A stretch of DNA of 13,921 nt from SCGC-AG-212-J23 sp035762345 (GTDB lineage Bacteria; Pseudomonadota; Gammaproteobacteria; Burkholderiales; SG8-39): the NCBI GenBank assembly GCA_035762345.1, contig DASTPE010000108.1, positions 1-13,921 of the forward strand. Reading direction: 5' to 3'. Each line of letters starts with the position of its first letter. The first letter of the stretch is position 1. Below are positions 1 through 5,091 of the stretch, piece by piece. The translations under genes and the position numbers were made by a program. The notes beneath the pieces were generated by a model that worked only from the letters and a program-made list of their open reading frames with translations, was not told the DNA's origin and made no database searches.

Positions 1-727
1 CTCGAACTGGAAGATCTTCCTCGAGAACCAGCTCGACGCGCTGCATCCCGCGGTGGTGCACCAGTCGACCGGGCGCGCCGCGCACGAGGTGGAGAAGGAG
101 CTCGCGAAGAAGGCGAAGAAGGGCGAGGTGCCGCTCTCCTACCACATGCTGTCCGCGTTCGCGACGGTCACGGTCGACAAGTGGGACGCGTTCCAGACCA
201 TCAACTACCCCTACGGCCACTGCGTGCTCACCGGCTACATGGGGCTGCGGCCGCAGGACCCCGACACCCTCGCCTACGACAAGATCATGATCAAGGCGTA
301 CGGTCAGAAGCGCTTCGAGGAGATCATCGGCGTCAACATTCACCACGTCCTCATCTACCCCGGTCTCTCGGTGCAGTCGCCGCTGCAGCAGCTGCGCGCG
401 GTGCGGCCGCTCGGCGTCGACCGCACGCTCACTGAGATCTGGCACTTCCGCCTGAAGGGCGCGCCCGAGGCGATCTACCGCCGCTCGCTCGCCTACTACA
501 ACCTGGTCAACTCGCCCGCGACGCTGATCAACGCGGACGACCTGGAGAACTTCTGGAAGTGCCACCAGGGCCTCGCCGCCGACGCCGGCGACTGGGTAAG
601 CTTCGGCCGCCATTTCGGCCGCGACATCGAGAAGGACGGCCATGTCGAGAGCGGGCCGAACATGGGCACCTCGGAGGCGCCGATGCGCGGACAGATGAAG
701 GCGTGGGCGGAGTACATGCGTGGCTAG
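1..727 (+). CDS. Rieske aromatic ring-hydroxylating oxygenase, alpha subunit (3' part; 5' end outside window)
   Basis: The reading frame is already open at base 2 and continues to TAG at 725-727, so this is the C-terminal catalytic domain of a gene that begins upstream. The Rieske domain is not in the window. The first 20 codons carry the mononuclear iron signature: NWKIFLEN, then D (35-37), H (44-46) and H (59-61) in the spacing D-x2-H-x4-H typical of the 2-His-1-carboxylate facial triad. The third ligand is probably one of the two Asp codons at 536-541 in NADDLENFW. The stretch YPGLSVQSPLQQLRAVRP matches the substrate-pocket region of the family. The enzyme would dihydroxylate an aromatic ring using O2 and electrons from a ferredoxin or reductase, neither of which is seen here. 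It overlaps the beta subunit by 8 bp, so the two are one translation-coupled unit. The family call is firm; the substrate is unknown. Confidence 0.93.
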   Translation, partial: SNWKIFLENQLDALHPAVVHQSTGRAAHEVEKELAKKAKKGEVPLSYHMLSAFATVTVDKWDAFQTINYPYGHCVLTGYMGLRPQDPDTLAYDKIMIKAYGQKRFEEIIGVNIHHVLIYPGLSVQSPLQQLRAVRPLGVDRTLTEIWHFRLKGAPEAIYRRSLAYYNLVNSPATLINADDLENFWKCHQGLAADAGDWVSFGRHFGRDIEKDGHVESGPNMGTSEAPMRGQMKAWAEYMRG

Positions 728-1202
728 GGACGTTCAGCACCAAGTCGAGCAGTTCCTCTACCACCAGGCCGATCTGCTGGACCGCAAGCACTGGGAGAAG
801 TGGATCGGGCTTTTCACCGACGACGGCGTCTACTGGATGCCGCCCGATCCCTCCTACACCACCTGGGACGGCACGCCCGCGATCTTCGCCGAGGACAAGA
901 ACCTCATGCGCGTGCGCATGGGCCGGGTGCTCCATCCCGACGCGTGGTCGCAGCGCCCAATGTGGGGAACCAATCACGTGGTTTCAAATGTTTTGATTGA
1001 TAAGATAACCCCCAAAGGCGATGTCATGGTGCGTTCGCGCTTCCACATGATGGAGCTGCGGCGCGACGACGTGCGTCACTTCGCCGGCTCCTACATGCAC
1101 CACCTCAAGAAAACCAAAGAGGGCTACCGTGTCAAGCTGCAGCGGGTCGACATGACCAACGCGCAGGCCGCTTACGACTACGTCCTGCAGGTGTGGGTCT
1201 AA
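720..1202 (+). CDS. Aromatic ring-hydroxylating dioxygenase, beta subunit
   Basis: A 160-residue protein of the small NTF2/SnoaL-like fold that forms the structural beta subunit of alpha3beta3 ring-hydroxylating oxygenases; length is normal for the family. Typical features are an N-terminal helix region (QFLYHQADLLDRKHWEKW), the GLFTDDGVYWMP segment, and a central WGTNHVVSNVLID strand followed by RSRFHMMELR. Beta subunits have no catalytic residues and mainly hold the trimer together. The start is GTG at 720, inside the last codons of the alpha gene (8-bp overlap), with GGCGGAG about 8 bases upstream; no other suitable start exists in this frame nearby. It ends at TAA 1200-1202, immediately before an inverted-repeat element. 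A short AT-richer patch (about 966-1018) interrupts the otherwise GC-rich codon use but encodes conserved family sequence. Confidence 0.92.
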   Translation: MARDVQHQVEQFLYHQADLLDRKHWEKWIGLFTDDGVYWMPPDPSYTTWDGTPAIFAEDKNLMRVRMGRVLHPDAWSQRPMWGTNHVVSNVLIDKITPKGDVMVRSRFHMMELRRDDVRHFAGSYMHHLKKTKEGYRVKLQRVDMTNAQAAYDYVLQVWV

Positions 1203-1204
1203 TC

Positions 1205-1251
1205 CGGGGTCAGGGTCGAGACTCGCTTACCGAATTCGCACCCTGACCCCG
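1205..1251. repeat. REP/MITE-like inverted-repeat element between convergent genes
   Basis: Perfect 12-bp arms, CGGGGTCAGGGT (1205-1216) and ACCCTGACCCCG (1240-1251), enclose 23 bases that contain a second small hairpin (CGAG-A-CTCG, 1217-1225). Flanking bases 1201-1203 and 1253-1255 also pair after one mismatch. The GGGGTCAGGGT-type core resembles dispersed palindromes that I recall from GC-rich Proteobacteria, some near REP-associated Y1 (RAYT) transposases; no transposase is present here and this is the only copy in the window. The element lies 2 bp after the oxygenase beta stop and contains the stop codon and last 13 sense codons of the convergent amidase. It could also act as a bidirectional transcription barrier, but no T-tract follows either arm. 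Confidence 0.65.
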
Positions 1252-2457
1252 AATTGCGTTCTCCACCCAGCGAGCGGCTGCGAGCGTTCTCGCATCGCTC
1301 CCGGGCAATCCCACCAACTGAATACCGAGCGGCATCCCGGACGGTCCAACGCCCGAAGGCACCGTCACGCACGGCCCGTAGAGCAGCGTCCATAGCCGGT
1401 TCATCGCGGTGTTGCCGGTGCTCTGGAGGCCGAGCGGCGCCTCGCCGGTCGTGCTGGGGGTAAGAATCGCGTCGACGTCGCCTATCAGATCGGCGAGGCG
1501 CTTCCTGCAGTCCGCGGCGTAGGCGAGCGCCTTGGTGTACTCCGCGTACGGGATAGCGGCTCCTTCCTCCACGCGCTGCACGAGCGCTGGGCTTATCCGG
1601 GCGCGGTGGTGCGTCATCTCGTACGCGAGGCCGCGCGCCATCTCGTAGAAGAGGATGGCGATGGTCGCCTTGTCGAGCGCTTCGAACGGCACTTCCCTTT
1701 CGAGGATCCTCGCGCCCTGCCCGCCGAGCCTGTCCACGCTCGCGAGGAAAGCCTCCGCGCCTTCGCGCGACATCTGGTGCCAATTGGGCGAGCGGCAGAT
1801 CGCCAGACGAGGTTTTTCAAGAATTTCTCCCCCGGCGAGATCGTTTCGCATTCCACTTCCCGCCGTGAGAAGAGCAGCATCGTCCACGGTGCGCGCGATC
1901 ACGCCCACCGTATCGAGGGATTCCGCGCCCATCTTCATGCCCGAGCGGCTGAGGGTGCCGAAGGTCGGCTTGTAGCCCACCACGCCGCAGTACGCCGCCG
2001 GACGGATGGTCGAGCCGACGGTTTGCGAGCCGAACGCGAAGCGCGCCATGCCGGCGGCGACCGCGGCGGCGCTGCCGCTCGAAGATCCGCCAGGCGTGCG
2101 GCGCGAGTCGAGCGGATGCACTGTGCGGGCGGGGACCATGGTAGCGAACTCGGTGGTCACCGTCTTGCCGAGGACGATCGCGCCCGCGGCGCGCGCGAGC
2201 GCGACGCACGCCGCGTCCCAGGCTGGGCGGTGGCCGGCGTAGATCCGGCTGCCGTGCTCGGTAGGCAGGTCGGCGGTGTCGAAGATGTCCTTCACGCCGA
2301 GCGTCATGCCGTGCAGCAATCCGCGCGCCGCGCCCGAGTCGAGCGCGCGTGCCTGCCGCCGGGCGAACTCAGGGTCCACCGCCTGCCAAGCGCCGAGCTG
2401 CCCGTCACGCTTCACGATGTCGTCAAGAGCAGCGTCAACCTTGTCGATGACCTTCAT
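1210..2457 (-). CDS. Amidase signature (AS) family amidase
   Basis: A 415-residue Ser-cisSer-Lys hydrolase that cleaves amide bonds to a carboxylate and ammonia. The triad can be placed: Lys56 in LGVKDIFD, cis-Ser125 at the start of the Ser run in PGGSSSGS, and nucleophile Ser149 in TVGSTIRPAAYCG. The spacing (69 and 24 residues) is the same as in malonamidase E2 (Lys62, Ser131, Ser155). The variant GSTIRPA replaces the commoner GGSIRIPA, with Gln and Val where DTGG usually has Asp and Gly. No signal peptide is seen, so it is probably cytosolic. The ATG at 2455-2457 is chosen because the following MKVIDKVDAALDDI is a normal N-terminus; no strong ribosome site is visible. The last 13 residues (RGQGANSVSESRP) are read through the repeat at 1205-1251 and are unlikely to be ancestral. 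It sits beside the importer genes, which suggests an imported amide or a pathway nitrile or amide as substrate; that is inference. Confidence 0.92.
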   Translation of the reverse strand: MKVIDKVDAALDDIVKRDGQLGAWQAVDPEFARRQARALDSGAARGLLHGMTLGVKDIFDTADLPTEHGSRIYAGHRPAWDAACVALARAAGAIVLGKTVTTEFATMVPARTVHPLDSRRTPGGSSSGSAAAVAAGMARFAFGSQTVGSTIRPAAYCGVVGYKPTFGTLSRSGMKMGAESLDTVGVIARTVDDAALLTAGSGMRNDLAGGEILEKPRLAICRSPNWHQMSREGAEAFLASVDRLGGQGARILEREVPFEALDKATIAILFYEMARGLAYEMTHHRARISPALVQRVEEGAAIPYAEYTKALAYAADCRKRLADLIGDVDAILTPSTTGEAPLGLQSTGNTAMNRLWTLLYGPCVTVPSGVGPSGMPLGIQLVGLPGSDARTLAAARWVENAIRGQGANSVSESRP

Positions 2458-2476
2458 GGAAGATAATTCTGCGCGA

Positions 2477-3217
2477 ATGGCGCTCCTCAGAGCCAGCCTC
2501 CTCCTCGCGATCCTCGCCGCCTGGCAGCTTGCCGCGCTCGCCGGTCTGCCCGATTTTGTCTTGTCTCCGGTTCAGATAGTCACCGATTTCGTGCGGGCCC
2601 TCGGGAGCGCGGAGCTCTACGAGAACATCTGGGCGAGCCTCAAGCGCTCGCTCCCCGGCTTCGCCCTCGGCACGCTCCTTGGCGCGGTGCTGGGTCTCGC
2701 CGCCGGTACCGCGCGCTGGTTCGACGACATGTTCAGCCCGGCCGTGTTCCTCACTTACCCGGTGCCGAAGATCGTGATGCTGCCGATCTTCATGCTGTGG
2801 TTCGGCATCGGCGACCTGTCGAAGGTGCTGATCATCGCCCTCGCCTGCTTCTACCCCGTGTTCATCAATGCCTACTACGGCGTCAAGGCGACGCAGAAGA
2901 TCCTGGTCTGGTCGGCGCAGAACATGGGCGCCTCGCGCGCCGCGATCTTCCGGCGCGTAGTCGTGCCGAGCGCCGCGCCGATGATCTTCGCCGGCATGCG
3001 CGTCTCGCTCGCGCTCTCCTTCATCGTCATGTTCGCCGCCGAGATGATCAACGCAAGCTCGGGCCTCGGCCACATGATCCGCGTCGCGGAGAACTCGCTG
3101 CGCTTCGACCTCATGTACGTCTCGCTGCTCGCCATCGCGATCCTCGGCTACGCCGGCGATCGCCTCGTGCGCTACTCGCAGCGCCGGCTTCTCACCTGGC
3201 ACGAGCAGCCCGCTTGA
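2477..3217 (+). CDS. ABC transporter permease (SsuC/TauC type), first of a tandem pair
   Basis: A 246-residue inner-membrane permease of the binding-protein-dependent transport superfamily. Hydrophobic segments are seen at about residues 5-25, 60-78, 98-135 and 170-225. The cytoplasmic coupling loop (EAA loop) is at about 145-165 with WSAQNMGASRA followed by FRRVVVPSAAP, which docks on the ATPase. The start chosen is ATG 2477, giving MALLRASLLLAILAAW; an in-frame ATG at 2456 would add seven polar residues and would interlock with the amidase start on the other strand. A GGAAG at 2458-2462 is the only weak ribosome site and is rather far from 2477. It overlaps the next permease by 4 bp. Family membership in the nitrate/sulfonate/taurine group fits transport of a small organic anion; the actual solute is unknown. 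Confidence 0.9.
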   Translation: MALLRASLLLAILAAWQLAALAGLPDFVLSPVQIVTDFVRALGSAELYENIWASLKRSLPGFALGTLLGAVLGLAAGTARWFDDMFSPAVFLTYPVPKIVMLPIFMLWFGIGDLSKVLIIALACFYPVFINAYYGVKATQKILVWSAQNMGASRAAIFRRVVVPSAAPMIFAGMRVSLALSFIVMFAAEMINASSGLGHMIRVAENSLRFDLMYVSLLAIAILGYAGDRLVRYSQRRLLTWHEQPA

Positions 3218-3960
3218 GGTTCTTGTCTATCGGAATGGTCCTGGTCGCCTGGGAAGCGGCGGCGCGCAGCGGCCTGTGGAGCAAGATCCTCTTCCCTTCG
3301 CTCGTCAACATCACGCAGGAGCTTTTTCTCTTCTTCACGCGCAGCGCCTCTCTCATGGAAGCCTGGACCTCGCTCTACCGCGCGCTCGGCGGCTTCGCCG
3401 CCGCCGCGGTGGTGGGCATCTTCCTTGGCATCTTGATGGGTCGCTCGAAGACTAGCGCGGGCGTCCTCGACCCGCTTTTCTCCGGCACCTATGCCGTGCC
3501 GAAGCTCGCCCTCTTCCCGATCTTCATCTTCGTGCTCGGCATCGGCAGCCTATCGAAGGTGGCGCTCGTTTTCCTCGAGTGCCTGTACCCGATCGTGATC
3601 ATGAGCTACGCCGGCGCGAGGAGCGTGAACCGCGTCTTGCTGTGGTCCGCCCAGAACATGGGCGCCTCGCGCGCCGACGTATTGCGCCGGGTTGTGATCC
3701 CGGCCACGGCGCCTTTCATCTTCGCGGGTTTTCGCGTGGCGGTGCCCGTGGCGATGATTGTCGTCGTGATCACCGAAATGGTGAGCTCGGCCGACGGCCT
3801 TGGTTACCTCGTCATCTACTCGCTGTCGTCGCTTCGCACCGACCGCATGCTCGCAGTGGTGATGGTCATTGCGCTCCTCGGCTACGCGCTCGACAAGGCC
3901 GTCGTCCTTGCGCGTGACCGGTTGATATACTGGGAAAAGCTCGACACCTATTACGTCTGA
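3214..3960 (+). CDS. ABC transporter permease (SsuC/TauC type), second of a tandem pair
   Basis: A paralogue of the preceding permease, predicted at 248 residues from a TTG start at 3214-3216 that shares TTGA with the upstream stop. A later in-frame ATG at 3235 would give 241 residues but would clip the first membrane segment (FLSIGMVLVAWEAA), so TTG is preferred with moderate certainty. Membrane segments are at about residues 3-19, 58-77, 95-133 and 165-225. The coupling loop at 144-164 (WSAQNMGASRA, then LRRVVIPATAP) is nearly identical to that of its neighbour, indicating that both contact the same ATPase dimer and form a heterodimeric channel. The stop TGA at 3958-3960 overlaps the ribosome site of the binding-protein gene. 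Systems of this type usually have one permease gene, so two adjacent paralogues are less common. Confidence 0.9.
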   Translation: MRFLSIGMVLVAWEAAARSGLWSKILFPSLVNITQELFLFFTRSASLMEAWTSLYRALGGFAAAAVVGIFLGILMGRSKTSAGVLDPLFSGTYAVPKLALFPIFIFVLGIGSLSKVALVFLECLYPIVIMSYAGARSVNRVLLWSAQNMGASRADVLRRVVIPATAPFIFAGFRVAVPVAMIVVVITEMVSSADGLGYLVIYSLSSLRTDRMLAVVMVIALLGYALDKAVVLARDRLIYWEKLDTYYV

Positions 3961-3970
3961 GGGGGAAACC

Positions 3971-4939
3971 GTGATCCGGATATTTCTGGCAGCTCTCGGT
4001 TTAATCTATCTTGGAAATGCGGTTGCGCAAACCCCTCCCCTGATCCGCTTCGGGCGCGGCTTCGCCGCCGAAGAGCAGGTATGGCTCATGAGCGTACGCA
4101 AGGACCTGACGCCGAACCAGGGCAAGCGCTACGAGCTGAAGCAGATCCTCTTCCAGGCGAACCCCGAGCGCTTCCAGGCCTTCCTCGCCGGCGAGATCGA
4201 CGCCGGCACGGCGCCCGGCCTCGCCGTTATCTTCGGCCGCGAGCAGGGCCTCGAAATAAAGATCGTCGCGAGCGTCTGCCAGGAAGCGAAAGGCGACAAG
4301 TACTTCACCACCACCTACATGGTGAAGGACGACGGGCCGGTGAAGCGCGTACAGGATCTGAAAGGCGGCACCATTGGCGTCGTCGGCATCAAGACCGCGA
4401 CCGACCTCTGGGCGCGCGCCGGCCTTCTTAATGCGGGGCTCATTCCCGACAAAGACACCAAAGTCGTGCCGATGGCGTTCCCGGCGATCGGCGACGCTGT
4501 GCGCACCGGCAAAGTCACCGCCGGGACTTTCGTTGAGCCGTTCTACTCGGCAGAGATGGCGAAAGGCGGCCTGCGCAAGCTCTTCACGGCGATCGACGCC
4601 GTGGGGTACGATCACGAGCTGCTCGACATCTTCTTCGGCGACAAATTCCTGAAGCAGCACCCCGACGCCGTGCGCGCCTTCCTTTCCGACTACGTCGCCG
4701 TCACGCAGTGGTACCTCGCGAACATGGAACAGGCCAAGACCGACCTGCACAAGGCAGGCTTCGTCCGCACCCCGCTCCCGGCCTATCTCAAGACCGCCGA
4801 CTGGAAACGCGACCCGAACGCGCGGGTGGATGTCGAGAGTCTGAAGAAGCTCTCGGCCTTCATGCGCGAGAAGCTGCAATGGCTCGAGAAGCCGGTCAAC
4901 GTCGACTCGATGGTGGACCTGAGCTACCTGCCACGCTAG
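3971..4939 (+). CDS. ABC transporter periplasmic substrate-binding protein (NMT1/TauA-like)
   Basis: A 322-residue exported solute-binding protein. The N-terminus has a classic signal peptide: Arg at position 3, hydrophobic core FLAALGLIYLG, and a likely cleavage site after AVA (residue 19) or the following Gln. There is no lipobox cysteine, so it should be soluble in the periplasm. The mature part shows the two-lobed type II fold pattern of the family: FLAGEIDAGTAPGLAVIF near residues 72-89, DLKGGTIGVVGIKTATDLWAR near 128-148, and PAIGDAVRTGKVTAGTFVEP near 171-190. The start is GTG at 3971, with a strong GAGGGGG site at 3959-3965. Relatives bind sulfonates, nitrate, pyrimidine precursors or aromatic carboxylates such as phthalate. 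The neighbouring oxygenases favour an aromatic acid, but the ligand cannot be read from the sequence. Confidence 0.9.
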   Translation: MIRIFLAALGLIYLGNAVAQTPPLIRFGRGFAAEEQVWLMSVRKDLTPNQGKRYELKQILFQANPERFQAFLAGEIDAGTAPGLAVIFGREQGLEIKIVASVCQEAKGDKYFTTTYMVKDDGPVKRVQDLKGGTIGVVGIKTATDLWARAGLLNAGLIPDKDTKVVPMAFPAIGDAVRTGKVTAGTFVEPFYSAEMAKGGLRKLFTAIDAVGYDHELLDIFFGDKFLKQHPDAVRAFLSDYVAVTQWYLANMEQAKTDLHKAGFVRTPLPAYLKTADWKRDPNARVDVESLKKLSAFMREKLQWLEKPVNVDSMVDLSYLPR

Positions 4940-4947
4940 CGCATCAG

Positions 4948-4969
4948 CCGCTGACCTGACGGGCAGCGG
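4948..4969 (+). terminator. Weak hairpin after the importer genes
   Basis: Nine bases after the binding-protein stop, CCGCTG (4948-4953) can pair with CAGCGG (4964-4969) around a 10-base loop. The stem is short and is followed by GGAGCATTT rather than a T-run, so it is at best a weak or Rho-assisted terminator. The rest of the 152-base gap up to 5091 holds no gene; TTGATC near 5023 and the CAATTG at 5082-5087 were the only promoter-like hints, and neither forms a convincing -35/-10 pair. Confidence 0.22.
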
Positions 4970-5091
4970 GGAGCATTTCAGGCGCGCCGGCGGTACTCCG
5001 AGCTCGAGACGACCGCTTCGCGGTTGATCGCTGCCAGCGAGAAATCCGGGCACGTTCGCCAGATGCGCTCACACGGGTAGACAATTGTGAC

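Noticed and set aside
966..1018. AT-richer patch inside the oxygenase beta gene, suggestive of an insertion or internal promoter
   Set aside because: The encoded WGTNHVVSNVLID segment is normal for the family and in frame, so there is no sign of insertion.
4001..5053. A 350-codon open frame on the minus strand, opposite the binding-protein gene
   Set aside because: The plus strand encodes a convincing exported binding protein with signal peptide and ribosome site; the antisense product resembles nothing.
4940..5091. Possible short gene or promoter in the 152-bp gap before the cyclase
   Set aside because: No frame with a ribosome site and plausible protein, and no convincing -35/-10 pair; only a weak 6-bp hairpin was kept.
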